From assembly GCA_963715785.1 (NCBI GenBank), contig OY970276.1, positions 4,278,001 to 4,342,000 of the forward strand: a stretch of DNA of 64,000 nt, written 5' to 3'. This DNA is from LD21 sp963715785 (lineage in GTDB: Bacteria > Bacteroidota > Bacteroidia > Bacteroidales > VadinHA17). Below are positions 1 to 10,952 of this stretch, one piece after another (position 1 is the stretch's first letter; each line of letters begins with the position of its first letter). A model generated the notes under the pieces. The model saw only the letters and a program-made list of their open reading frames with translations. It was not told the origin of the DNA and searched no databases. The position numbers and the translations under genes were made by a program.

Positions 1-2
1 CA

Positions 3-92
3 CGGGTAAGATATGATAAATCACAATGCGATGATCCCTGCTATTTTGTATATGACCGGAAGATAGATCTCAGGTTGAAGTATACTAAATAA
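3..92 (+). CDS. C-terminal end of an upstream gene (partial)
   Basis: An open frame enters from the left edge and runs for 29 codons to a TAA at 90-92. It encodes a plausible, mostly charged tail ending DLRLKYTK, with two cysteines near the start of the visible part. Only the end is seen, so no family can be given. The next gene begins 57 bases downstream on the same strand. This is supported only by the open frame and its position. Confidence 0.4.
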   Translation, partial: RVRYDKSQCDDPCYFVYDRKIDLRLKYTK

Positions 93-149
93 GTTTTCTC
101 AATTCACCCTATTTGTTATATTTTTGGCATCGTACAATATTCTCACACT

Positions 150-695
150 ATGAAGAAGAGTTTCGTATTGTTTTTTTTTATCCCGCTTATTTTATCATGC
201 AGGCACAACAATATCAAGGTCAGATCTGAAGAGTCAATCAGAAAAGAAATAACTGATTCGACTATCAGCTACGCCAGGAGTAAATTTAAATCTTCGAAAG
301 TAACCGTGGCGGCAGGAGGCATTGTTATCGTTGCGGATAATGAGGTTAATTTTGTTGCTGCCAGTTCACCCCAGGCCAAATATGTGATAGATCCTGCAAA
401 AATAGTAACCGGGATGATTGATGCTGATAATAATGAAGATGCCATCATAAGTGTAATTTCCATTGATGCGAAAAACATGGAAGCTCCTGAAAATCTGATT
501 TTCATTAACACTGATGGTAAATTCATGCTGAACAGGGTCATCGAATCCAATATGAGGGTATTGGGCATCAAAAACAGGATTATAACTGCTGAAGTATCAA
601 CAAGGTCGCTGAATTCGCCATTACGCGACTGCCATATATGCAAGGAAGTTGTAAAATATCAGTACAGGACAGGCGATCTGGTCAGGATTGAGTAA
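150..695 (+). CDS. Small hypothetical lipoprotein
   Basis: The 181-residue product starts with a lipoprotein signal: a positive N-terminus, a hydrophobic stretch and a lipobox LILSC with the acylated cysteine at residue 17. It should therefore be anchored in an envelope membrane. The mature part has no domain I recognise. Around residues 91-100 there is an Asp/Asn-rich loop (DADNNEDA) resembling the calcium loops of VCBS-type repeats, and near the C-terminus a CxxC-like pair (DCHIC). The gene converges on the VCBS lipoprotein gene at 756, with a 60-base gap that holds no clear terminator. Function unknown; that it is a real gene is likely from the intact frame and signal sequence. Confidence 0.75.
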   Translation: MKKSFVLFFFIPLILSCRHNNIKVRSEESIRKEITDSTISYARSKFKSSKVTVAAGGIVIVADNEVNFVAASSPQAKYVIDPAKIVTGMIDADNNEDAIISVISIDAKNMEAPENLIFINTDGKFMLNRVIESNMRVLGIKNRIITAEVSTRSLNSPLRDCHICKEVVKYQYRTGDLVRIE

Positions 696-755
696 TTTCA
701 ATAATCGATATTCCTCTGCAGGTAATTTAGTCTGAACTTAAGCTTTCTCTCAGCT

Positions 756-3700
756 TCATTTTTGAGTATGCTCAAAAACCGTAGCTTTTGCCCTGTTGAA
801 GCCTGCAACAACCAGCGATGTATCGCCTTTAAAATAGAGCAGCGACTCTACCATTCCCTGGAGCAATATTCCGCTCTGAGCAGGTGTAAGTACCTCGAAA
901 GACGGTTCGCCGGCTTTCCGGTTCTTTCCCTTATTAAGCAGGACAATCCCCTTATTAGCATCGTAATAACCGGTCGAAACATTATAAGTATAATCATTGC
1001 CTCCTACTAATATATCGGGATATCCGTCACCATTAAAATCTTCAACAATCATTTTCTTTATTGGCGATACCTGTAATTGCCATGGTAATTTTTCCCATCT
1101 GAATTTACCCTTCTCATTCCATAGTATATAACTTGATGTTGTATTTACATCGAGCGTGAACTGCACCCGTTTCATCATATTTGCATCAAACATATCCTTA
1201 ATTCCTCCATAGCTGAAGGATGTATAATCTTTGAATTTAGCGTGAAAGAAGCCCGACTGAGCTGAAAGCTCATCGAGATAATCAAGAGGGTATTCTTTCA
1301 TTTTGCCATTTTCGTCGGGCCAGTATCCCGAAATTATCGGGTCAATTATGCCGTTTAAATCAAGATCTACAGCATACAGATTCAGAGGGTATTTATCACT
1401 TGCAGTGAACCTGTTATTATCTCCTATATTACCTACGATATAATCCATATAACCATCTTTATTAAAATCGCCGGCGGCTATTGAATACCATATTCCACGA
1501 TGTGATTCAAGCTCAGGAATTTTCTGAGGGACAAGCTCTTTCCCATTTATGTTTTTCAGAAGTATAAGTGAATTCCAGTCCCTTACAACCAGGAGATCTT
1601 CCCAGCCATCATTGTCATAATCGGTCCATATCGCATCAGTCACCATGCCCAGGTCGAGTTTCGAACTCTGATTAACTGTGAGTTTCCCTTTATCATTTAT
1701 AATCAACCATGAATGGTTTGAATACGGATACATATCCTTTTTAACTCTGGAACCTACAAAAAGATCGGGATAACCATCGTGATTAAAATCGCATGGTCGT
1801 ACTACGGAGGCAGGAAAAGACGGAATAGGCAGCAAGGTTCTGACAAAAGTACCGTTATGGTTTTCATACAGGTAATGCTTATAGTCAGCTTCATTCATAT
1901 TTTCATACCCTCCTGCCACAGCAACAACATCGTTTTTTCCGTCTTTATCTATATCCACGACAGCGAGATCCGCTTCTGAAAATTCTTTTTGGGTTGTCAG
2001 GCTTTCAATATCAGTTTTTACAAAGCTATTACCCTTACGCAAATAAACTGAAGTTGGCAATATATCGGTTGATCCAACTATTATATCTTCGAGACCGTCA
2101 TTATTCAGATCGCCTTTTGCCATACGCGGACCTATCTGGGAGAATTTATGGGGAACAGTTTTCTGACTCAGTCCAAAATCAACATAGTCGTCTTGCTGAT
2201 GAACATAATCAAATACATTTTCTTTTTGTACAAATAGTAAATCATTATTTATCAGCGGCTTATACTCTTGTTTTATTGTTACAGCATCTTTTTCGTCGAG
2301 ATTAATTGTAGTATTGGCCGCGATATTTTTAACTACCGAAATTTTCCCAATCGCCGGCCAGGTGACTCTTACAGAATCAACATGTGTATCACTTCCAAGC
2401 CCGAAGTGAATAACGGGATCCACTGTTGATGCATAGCCGCGGGTCAGAAAATTCTCAATAAACTGATACTTGCCATTTGCCCATATTTCTACTTTTGCAC
2501 CTATTGCATTCAGGTTTCCAATTTTACCTTTCAGCTTAATTCTTAAAAAATCAGATGTCTTCTTCGATTTTTCAACTGTTGTATTCTTTAATATAAATGC
2601 TTCGTCATCGAGATTATTTACAACATAATCAAGATCCCCGTCATTATCGAGATCCACAAAGGCTGCTCCATAGGAATATGACGGGACGTTAGGCAGCCAG
2701 TTTTTTTGTTTAACGAAACCCTTTGTCCCTTCATTTTTGAATGCAATATTTGGAATCTTAACCGAAGGAGCCATGTCCATCAGGGCGTCATCGGAAGCAA
2801 ATGAGTTAGCGGCTTTGACTTTGAATCTGGTCCAGTCCTTGTCTGTCATATCTTTCGGGAAGCCATTAGTTACAATGAGATCCTTGTAACCGTCATTATC
2901 ATAATCAGCAAATAACGGCGACCAGCTCCAGTCAGTTTTGTAAATACCCATCATTTGGCCAACTTCGCTATATGGAAGCATCTTCCCGTTAAGAAATCCA
3001 TTATGCAGATGAAGCATATTTCTCAGGTACTGATGCTCATACCCATATTTCTCATCGTTAACATAGAAGATATAGCTGAAGCCATTAATAGTCTGTTTTC
3101 TCTTTGGATAATTCTCGGGAAGCATATCCAGTGTGAACATATCAGGGTTTCCGTCATTATTGACATCAGCTATATCATCTCCCATAGAAGATTTTGACTG
3201 ATATGACATGTATTTGGCAATTTCATTTTTAAAAGTTCCGTCCCCCTGATTTATATACAGCAAATCATTTGACATAAAATCATTTGAAACATAAATATCG
3301 GGGTACCCGTCTTTATTTACATCACCGATAGCAAGTCCCAAGCCATAGCCTTCATTTACAATCCCGGCTTTTATTGTGACATCCGTGAAAGTACCGTTAC
3401 CGTTATTGTGATAAAGCTTGTCATTATTTGTCGCGGTGCCGTCGGTAATTTTACTACTTATAGTTGGTAACCATCCTTGATGTTACCGTATTATTAAGGA
3501 TATAAAGATCAAGGTACCCGTCGAGGTCATAATCAAAAAATGCTGCATTAGTTGAATAAGGAAGTATCGGCAATCCCATACTTGTTCAGCCATTTCAGTG
3601 AAAGTAGGATCCATTCCGTCTTTTGCGCCATTATTACCCACAGCCGGTTTTTGCGCTTTTCAGGATTATTATTTTCCGTTGATGTAAGATAGACATCCTG

Positions 3701-4062
3701 CCATCCGTCATTATTTATATCAGCAATCGTCACGCTGCTGTACCACTGATCATTTGTAAGGCCTTGAAATTTGCAGTAATATCTTTGAATTTGAAGTTAC
3801 CCATGATTCAGATATACACGCGGAGAAACCTGGTTTCCTGCAAATACTAATATCCTGCAATCCGTCATTATTAAGATCAGCAATGCCCACTCCGGCTCCA
3901 TTATATATATATTCATATTTCATAATATTAAAGCTGTCGGTTTCAGTCATTTTGTTATTAAAGGTGACTCCGGTTTGCTTTGAGTTTAAAAGTTGAAATT
4001 TGGGTGACTCTGAACAGGAGATTAATAATCCCACAAACAATAAGCAATATTAGATTCCTCAT
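756..4062 (-). CDS. VCBS/FG-GAP repeat lipoprotein with ASPIC/UnbV domain (5' part frame-broken)
   Basis: This is a large CRTAC1-type surface protein. The intact part (756 to about 3455) shows many Asp-rich FG-GAP/VCBS loops such as DVNKDGYPDIYVSND, which form a calcium-binding beta-propeller. Its ASPIC/UnbV domain includes the motif VIHFGLGSDTHVDSVRVTW, and more VCBS loops follow. Proteins of this kind commonly follow SusC-SusD in Bacteroidetes and probably sit on the cell surface. The best start is the ATG at 4060-4062, followed by a hydrophobic segment and the lipobox LLISCSES. Between about 4035 and 3455 the frame changes about eight times, yet the right frames give well conserved family text (for example TIADINNDGWQDVYL, then AFFDYDLDGYLDLYI). 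The only long uninterrupted reading begins at a TTG near 3341. A strong terminator lies between this gene and susD, so it may have its own promoter. Confidence 0.8.
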
Positions 4063-4220
4063 ATACTATGATAATAAATACATATGTTTCTACGGCAGTC
4101 GGTTCGCCTGTAAATCCAAATTAATATTCAGCTTATTATTCAACGCTGTCCCCTGTCAAAATAATTTTCGAAATCGGCTGATTGGAAAATTAAAATTCAG
4201 TTCACAGGGCGTAAATGTAT

Positions 4221-4255
4221 AAAAAAAAGTGGACTACTGAAAACAGTAGTCCACT
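4221..4255 (-). terminator. Rho-independent terminator after susD
   Basis: A perfect 12-bp stem (4228-4239 with 4244-4255) closes a four-base AAAA loop. Read on the minus strand it is followed by eight T residues (eight A at 4221-4228 on the plus strand). It lies just past the susD stop codon at 4271, as expected for termination of the susCD transcript before the VCBS lipoprotein gene. Confidence 0.9.
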
Positions 4256-4270
4256 AAAGATATTATCAGT

Positions 4271-6186
4271 TTAAATTACTGAAGTAGCAGGATTTTGAAC
4301 CAGTTTTCCGTTGCTCAGGTCAATCTGACGTTGTGGAATCGGGAATACAACTGCTTTGCTGGTAACTGTTGCAGCTCCGTAAAGGCTATTGCCCCATTGC
4401 ATTGTCTTTCTCATAAGTAAGAGCTCTGGTAAGTTCGGTAACGGTGTATTCCCCATCTGTTAAGGTCAAACCATCTGTGGCCTTCGGTACCAAGTTCAAG
4501 TTTTCTTTCCATGCGCAGAGCGAGACGGGCATTATCCTGTGTATCAAATGGATATGCAGAAGCGCTTGGGTAGGTATTGATAACATAATTTGCAGCAGGT
4601 GTGCCATCAGTCAATCTTAACAAAACCAGCAGGATTTGCTGCTCTTGCTCCTGATAAGATTGATGTTTAGTGAATGCACCAGCCAAGATCATTGGTTTCA
4701 ATCTGACATTCAGCGATCAGTAAGAGCAGATCAGCGTAGCGGATCATACGGTAACCGTTGGCGGTATAACCTGATGTCCAGCTGCTGATGTCGGTATACT
4801 GACCAGTCTGTGATTTTTTGTAAACCTCTTTCTTAGGATTATATGGTCCTGAGTAGGTCTGGTCACGAATCCAGTCTGCGCCTGTGTGTAGACCCCAATC
4901 CCAGTATGGAATACCTTTTCTTCCAACTGTCCAGTCAAGGCGTGGATCCAGTGGACCTGCATCAGCTACCCATGTTGCTATCTGTGTCCATGAAGCGGCA
5001 CTTGTAGCAGGTGCATTGCCCAGGTTATTATCAACCAGTGATTTATAAAATGTGAAATGAATATTATCAGCGTTGATTGTAGCTATTACTGCATCTTTAG
5101 CATATTTTGTTGCAGCATCCCATGGGTTTGAAGCAGGAATTCCATAATCATTCTTAACAGGAAAGTTATTGTACGTATCATCAAGCAGAGGTAAGCCACC
5201 AGCTGTTCTGAATGAATTTACAAATTCCTGGGTAGGATCAAAGAAACCGCAGCAACCACCCGGAGATCCACCACTTTTATAAGGGAAGTTCAAAACTTCA
5301 CCAACGCTGGCATTCCATGCACCTGAACCATCATTTACAGAATATTGAACTGTATAGATTGATTCAATGTCATTACGGTTAGCAGCATCAAAGATCTCGC
5401 CGATAAGTCGGAGCAAGTCCGATTGCGCCGCCATTTGGTTTTGTTCCACCGAGAGCAGCGGTAAGAATAGTAAGAGCACCGGCATAATCGTGTTTCATCT
5501 GCATCATAGCTTTTGCAAGGAATACCTGGCAAACAGTTTGATTGAATCTTCCGATAGCGCCCATGTTTGTTGGCAGAGTTGTACCAGCTGTCAGGTCTGC
5601 AAGAATCTTCTGAGTCACATCGACAGTCATTTGCAACAGTTACAGGATCAGTAGTTCTCATCAAGATATGGAATCTTTTCCCACATTCTCCATGCTTCAA
5701 AATGATACCAGCCACGAAGAGCTCTTGCTTGTAATGTAAGATTAGTTGCCTCATCCTGTGTAATCTTACCGGCAGCTAATGCTTTATTAGTCAACTGAAT
5801 TACAGTGTTACATCTGGAGATACCTTCATAAACTGCTCTGCCATTTAACATTAAGGTAAGGGTTGGTAGCATTTTCCGAGTAGGTCTGAATCGGGTTGAT
5901 ATCAGGCTGGTCGCCACCATCTGTTCCTTTATTAGCTTCCATACCACGAATACTTCCGAATACCCAGTTGCTGGATGTTGATTCCCAGCCGCTTCCGACC
6001 TGAGACGTGGTACCATCGATCATCGAGTAGGCGCCGATCAGTAGTGTTTCAAGACCTTTCTGAGTTTGCAGTAGGTTTTGATCCAGACTACCTGCAGGGG
6101 CGACAGTAAGAAAATCCTTCTTGCAGGAACCCCATGTTCCGACTACTGCAAGGATTAATAATTAATATTATATACTTCTTTTTCAT
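4271..6186 (-). pseudogene. SusD/RagB family outer-membrane lipoprotein, frameshifted
   Basis: SusD proteins are surface lipoproteins that bind glycans or their fragments and deliver them to the SusC channel. The start is the ATG at 6184-6186 (MKKKYIIL); after one frame change comes a lipobox GTWGSCKKDFL. Typical family text follows: LRGWYHFEAWRMWEKIPYLDE in the middle, YRMIRYADLLLLIAECQ, GHRWFDLNRWG, and the classic C-terminal motif VFPIPQRQIDLSNGKL. Joined length is about 638 residues, normal for the family. At least eight single-base frame changes interrupt it; the longest clean piece is about 4690-5400. Because every piece keeps conserved residues, the disruption may be a sequence artefact rather than true loss. 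It lies directly downstream of its susC partner (20 bases). Confidence 0.85.
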
Positions 6187-6205
6187 ATTCTAACAGTATT
6201 TCAAA

Positions 6206-9200
6206 TTAAAAATTCAGGTTAAGTCCGAAAAGGAAAGTTCTAACCAGCGGGTAGTTACCAGTATCAGAACCGAAATGCTCTGTCATCACCACCAAGTTCG
6301 GGATCAAGTCCTGAATATTTAGTAATTGTGAAAAGATTCACAGCCTGAACATAAACTCTCAAAGATTTCATACTAATCTTGCTCATAACACTTTCCGGGA
6401 TGGTATAACCTAGTTCCAGGTTTTTCAATCTCGCGATATGATCCTTTTTCAAGATAATAGCTGCAAACCTGGGTGTTAGATGAGAAGTTTGACGTGTTGG
6501 ATGCAATCGGAGTTTTTGCATTCGGTGTTGGTCTGGTGACCAGCTGTTGTAGAACAGATCTGTACTCTTTTCACCCTGGAATGAAGGCCAGAAATCGGTG
6601 AAATACCTGTTTGAGTTAAAAATATCAGCACCATATGAGCCATAAAGGAATGCGCTCAGATCAAAATTCTTATATGTGAATGCAAGGTTTAATCCATATG
6701 TGAATTTTGGGTTTGGATTGCCAATGAATACTCTGTCGTCAGGTGTAATTAGCACCGTCGCCATTAGTATCCTGGATATTTGAAGAATCCGGGAGCTGCA
6801 CCGTCCTGAGTAGCTGAACTTGACAACGTCAGCAGCGATCTTCTGGAACAGACCTACAACTTTGTATCCGAAGAATGCAGACATTGGATGTCCAACCATG
6901 TTCCTGTTATTGGAACCGATCCTGGTTGTTCCACTGCCATAATCAAAGAATGTAACACCGTGTGCAATTTTGTCAATGTTATTTTTATAGGTGGTTAAAA
7001 CAGCACTTGCTTCTACACCCAGATCACCAAATTTATCGTTTGATAGGAAAGTTCAGCGTCAATACCTTTGTTTGACATAGCTGCAATGTTGATGTAAGGA
7101 GCACTTGCCAAACCTACTGTACCAAGTACTTCAGGAGCATATAACAAATCTTTGGTTTTCTTGTCATACCAGTCGAATTTTATTCCGAATTTGCTGTTCA
7201 GGAATGAAGTTTCAAAACCGATATCTGTGGTAATGTTTGTTTCCCATTTTGCGTCAGGATTTCCGATACGTGTTGCGCGGAATCCCTGAACTGATGAAGT
7301 AAATGTACCATTAATGTCATAGAATGAGGAACCTGTGAGTACCACCGTAGGCAATAGAACTGGTTCTGTGGTGAAACAGCAAGCTGGTTACCCATTGTAC
7401 CATATGAACCTCTGATTTTCAGGTCATTGATGAAAGTAACACCTTTAAAGAAAGGCTCATCGCTTACGCGCCATCCTGCAGAAAATGATGGGAATACACC
7501 ATAACGGTTGGAAGCTCCAAATCTTGATGAACCATCACGACGTACTGTAGCGCTCAACATATACCTGTCCATGAATGAATAGTCAGCTCTTGCAAATTGG
7601 GAAATCAAGTGTTGTTGGAGCAACATCATAACCTGCAAATGCTCAACGGTCCAAAATTGGAGTTTGCTGAGTTGATTGTTGATCCATTGCTTAATGTACG
7701 ATAGTTTGGATCATCTGTGAAATAACCACCGCGGGTAGCGTCCATATTACGTCCAATATCATATTTAACAGCTTCATAACCTGCAACTGCAAGTATTTTG
7801 TGCTGACCGAAAGTTTTATCAAGTGTCAGAGTATTTGTCCATACCCAGTCACTTCCATAGTATGCATGTTCCTGGAAACTGTTGGAACCTGTATTTTCTG
7901 AGTTTTCATATGTCAGTATAGGTGTAGCCTGTTCCGTAACCGTCATCATAGGTACCTCCGATTGTGGATCTTGAAGTTCAGACCCTGTAATATCTTAACA
8001 TCAACATAACCACTGGCAATTGAACGCATGTCCCAGTTAATGTTGTCTTTTCCCCTGGTAAGGCTTGCTACCGGGTTGGTGGCATTGCCTAATCCTGTGG
8101 AGATCCCTGTACCTGCCCAGTCACCTGCGGTGAATGTATGGGAAATACCGCCAAAATCAGCACCGGTCCATGTTACCGGAATAATCGGTTGTTCCCTGTA
8201 TGCTCCCATTGAGATCGGGCTTCCTTCTCCAAGGTTGGTAACTCCAAGGTTTGTACTGTAAGTGGTGGTGAAGTTTTCCCCGACTTTTACCCTGCCATCA
8301 AGGAATGTGAATTCTGAGTTGAAACGGGCAGTGTATTTGTTTTCGTTGGTATAGATTACGATACCATCCTGCTTGCGTATTCCAAAACCTGCAAAAAATT
8401 TCGAATTGTCGCCTACCTCCTGATAGAGAAAGGTCGTGATTCTGCATTGAGGCTTTGTGTGTAACTGCTTTATACCAGTTTGTATGAGCAGCCCATGTCG
8501 GAAGGGTTGGATTTGCATTTCCAATCCATCCATAGATAGGATTGATCACCTGGCTTCCGTCAGTATTATAGGGTGAGGTTCCGTCATTCTTGTAAACAAG
8601 CCACTGAAGTTGTGAATATTCTTCGGTATTTAACAGACCTTTAGGTCCATTGCCCGGATCCTGAATACCAGTGTACATGCTGTAGTTTACTTTTGTTCCC
8701 TTGCCACCTTTTTTGGTTGTTACGATGATAACACCGTTTGATGCTCTTGAACCATAAATTGAAGCGGCACCGGCATCTTTCAAGAACTGAAAGTGATTCG
8801 ATGTCGTTCGGGTTCAAAGAGTTAATGTCCTGTGTAGGAACACCATCAACAACATAAAGAGGATCGTTGTTTTCAAAAGAGCTGAATCCCCTGATTCTTA
8901 CTTTGGCAGTTGAGTTTGGCTGGCCGTCCCCTGTGACAACAACACCGGATGAACGTCCCTGCAGTGCATTACTAACATTTCCTGTCGGAACAGCAGTCAG
9001 TTTTGCAGGTTCAACAACTCCAACAGATCCTGTTAAATCTTTTCTCCTCTGTGTGGTGTACCCTGTTACAACTACTTCACTCAGCGCAGTTACATCAGAT
9101 TGAAGAACCATGTCGATAGTAGTCTGGGTACCAACAACCACTTGTTTGGTTGTGTAACCAACGGATGAAAAAATAAGAACAGATGCCGTATTAGGCACTT

Positions 9201-9423
9201 TGATTGTGAAGCTACCATTCAGGTCGGTGATCGCTCCGATCGTCGTTCCCTGAACAGTAACGTTGACACCAGGCAGAGGTCCTTCGCCTTGGGCAGTGAC
9301 CTTCCCCGTAATGGTCTTTTCCTGAGCAAAAAGAATGCTCGAAGAAAGCACCATGCTTAGAAAAAACAGCGCAATGCGCCGTACACTTGTAGAAATTTGC
9401 ATAGTCAGTCGTTTTTTAAACAT
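6206..9423 (-). pseudogene. SusC/RagA TonB-linked outer-membrane transporter, frameshifted
   Basis: SusC proteins form the TonB-dependent channel capped by SusD. The N-terminus has a signal sequence ending near LFAQEK, then a carboxypeptidase-like regulatory domain (ITGKVTAQGEGPLPGVNV), then the plug domain with VVVTGYTTQRRKDLTGSV and, after the first frame change, GSRASNGVIIVTTKKG. The barrel ends in RTFLFGLNLNF with TAA at 6206-6208. Joined length is about 1072 residues, normal for the family. About eleven single-base frame changes occur from about 8785 down to about 6270. The start used is the ATG at 9421-9423; a second ATG seven codons in (MQISTS) is also possible. The substrate cannot be told from sequence. 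Confidence 0.85.
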
Positions 9424-10273
9424 GTTAGTTAAAAGGGTTTATAATATAAAACAAGCATTTACTTATTCAACGATAGGTGATAGGTTCACGGATAACGAAG
9501 GTATAAATAAAAACAAGAATAACAACATCCATAGCTCATTTTTTATTCAATGCTTAAAAAAAGTTAAAAACAATTTTAAGCAAAAGATTGTCTGTAAATA
9601 TTATAGACAGGGCTTGCTGAAAAGCTATAATGAGCCTAATTTAGACTCAAACCAAATAAGAAAATTTTAATTCAGGTGAAAACCGGCTAAAATACCACGA
9701 GAAAGAACTCCAATATTTATTCCCAATACAGGAAAATCTGAAATGTCACAAAAAACAAAAGCATAAATCAAGCTATATAATATAAGGTATACTATCTATA
9801 TTTTGAATGTTATTTCAAACGATGTCGGAAAGATCTGAAAAACGACCCGGGCAATTTGGAACTAAAAATTAATACGGCTGAGCTGTAAAAAATCTCATCA
9901 GATTATAAATCAAAAAACTACATGAACTAATTCTAATATTGAAAGAAAATCGCCCGTGAAAATAAGACTATCCTTTAAAGTGATAAATCTGCAGGCAGAG
10001 CTTTCTTCTTCCTGATCTCCACTTCCTGAAATATAGTTGTAACGCTTTGTATAAATGGTAGTTGACGTGACTTTAATCTGAGCAATACTGAAATACAGGG
10101 CGACTGCAGTTGAATACTTATACTCCAGGTGTAGCCTGACAAGGATAATGTATCCAAATAATGTATATTTGCTACAGTAAGCTGAATCTGAAATAGTATG
10201 AATTTAGTAGAGTGAAATAGAAGATTATATAATATTAAAGGTATCATATTTATAGTATTTATAGTTGTAATCA
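9424..10273. other. Long AT-rich divergent intergenic region
   Basis: About 850 bases separate the divergent susC and response-regulator genes. I found no convincing gene or structured repeat. The region must hold the promoters for both directions. Open frames inside it are short, of low complexity and unlike any family. Confidence 0.5.
10164..10171 (+). promoter_or_regulatory. Possible Bacteroidetes -7 element for the two-component operon
   Basis: TATATTTG matches the Bacteroidetes -7 consensus TAnnTTTG exactly and lies about 100 bases before the response-regulator start. I could not see a convincing upstream -33 element (TTTG), so this is tentative. Confidence 0.25.
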
Positions 10274-10951
10274 ATGAAAATATTGATTGTCGAAGATGAA
10301 AAGAAGGTCGCATCATTTATAAAAAAAGGGCTGGAAGAAAATAACTATGATGCTGAAACTGTGCATGATGGATTAATGGCTGAAAGTCTGGCTCAAGTCA
10401 ACCGGTACGATCTTTTTATACTTGACCTGGTGATTCCGGGAATTAATGGAATAGAACTATGCAAAAGGCTTAAAAAGTTAAATTCAAATCTTCCGGTTCT
10501 GATGTTAACTGCCCTTGGCACCACCGATGATAAAATCACAGGCTTTGAAGCCGGAGCTAATGATTACCTGGTTAAGCCTTTCGAATTCAGAGAACTTCTG
10601 GCAAGGGTGAAGGTTCTTGTAAAAAAACCCGGCATTCCGGTTGAAAAATCAAACAGTATTATTGTGGGCGACGTCGAACTTGATCTGGAAAGGAAAGTTG
10701 CACGGAGAGGAACTGCGTATATCGATCTGACTGCCAAGGAATTTTCTCTTCTGGAATATTTTATGAGGAATAGCGGAAGGGTTCTTTCGCGTGTTGATAT
10801 AGCAGAAAAAGTATGGGACATTAAGTTCGATTTTGGGACGAATGTAGTAGATGTCTATGTGAACTTCCTCCGGAAAAAAATTGACAAAGGTCATGATAAA
10901 AAGATGATCCATACCAGGGTCGGTTTTGGCTACATATTCGGAGATATTTAG
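10274..10951 (+). CDS. OmpR/PhoB-family response regulator
   Basis: The 225-residue protein is a DNA-binding response regulator of a two-component system. The receiver domain (residues 1-120) has the acidic pair E7-D8, the phosphoacceptor D51 (in FILDLVIPG), T79 and K101 (in YLVKPFE). The C-terminal winged-helix domain (about 125-225) has the usual motif TAKEFSLLEYFMRNSGRVLSR and ends DVYVNFLRKKIDKGH...RVGFGYIF. It resembles the CopR/CusR/ArlR subgroup by overall look. Its stop codon lies one base before the ATG of the histidine kinase, so the two form an operon. The target genes are not known; the divergent susCD pair is one possibility but such pairs are more often controlled by sigma/anti-sigma or hybrid sensors. 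Confidence 0.95.
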   Translation: MKILIVEDEKKVASFIKKGLEENNYDAETVHDGLMAESLAQVNRYDLFILDLVIPGINGIELCKRLKKLNSNLPVLMLTALGTTDDKITGFEAGANDYLVKPFEFRELLARVKVLVKKPGIPVEKSNSIIVGDVELDLERKVARRGTAYIDLTAKEFSLLEYFMRNSGRVLSRVDIAEKVWDIKFDFGTNVVDVYVNFLRKKIDKGHDKKMIHTRVGFGYIFGDI

Positions 10952-10952
10952 A

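Larger units (their letters stand above)
3455..8790. other. Stretch with a burst of single-base frameshifts
   Basis: Three adjacent minus-strand genes (VCBS lipoprotein, SusD, SusC) switch frame at least 20 times between these points, in some places every 50-100 bases. The encoded motifs are conserved once the frames are joined, and homopolymers or short repeats are often at the switch. The remaining genes of the window read through without such breaks. This fits uncorrected long-read or low-coverage consensus sequence better than ordinary gene decay, which would also leave substitutions and nonsense codons. Confidence 0.75.

Noticed and set aside
9975..10316. Open frame of 113 codons on the minus strand before the response regulator
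   Set aside because: Low-complexity, AT-rich product with no family resemblance; it overlaps the start of the response regulator on the opposite strand.
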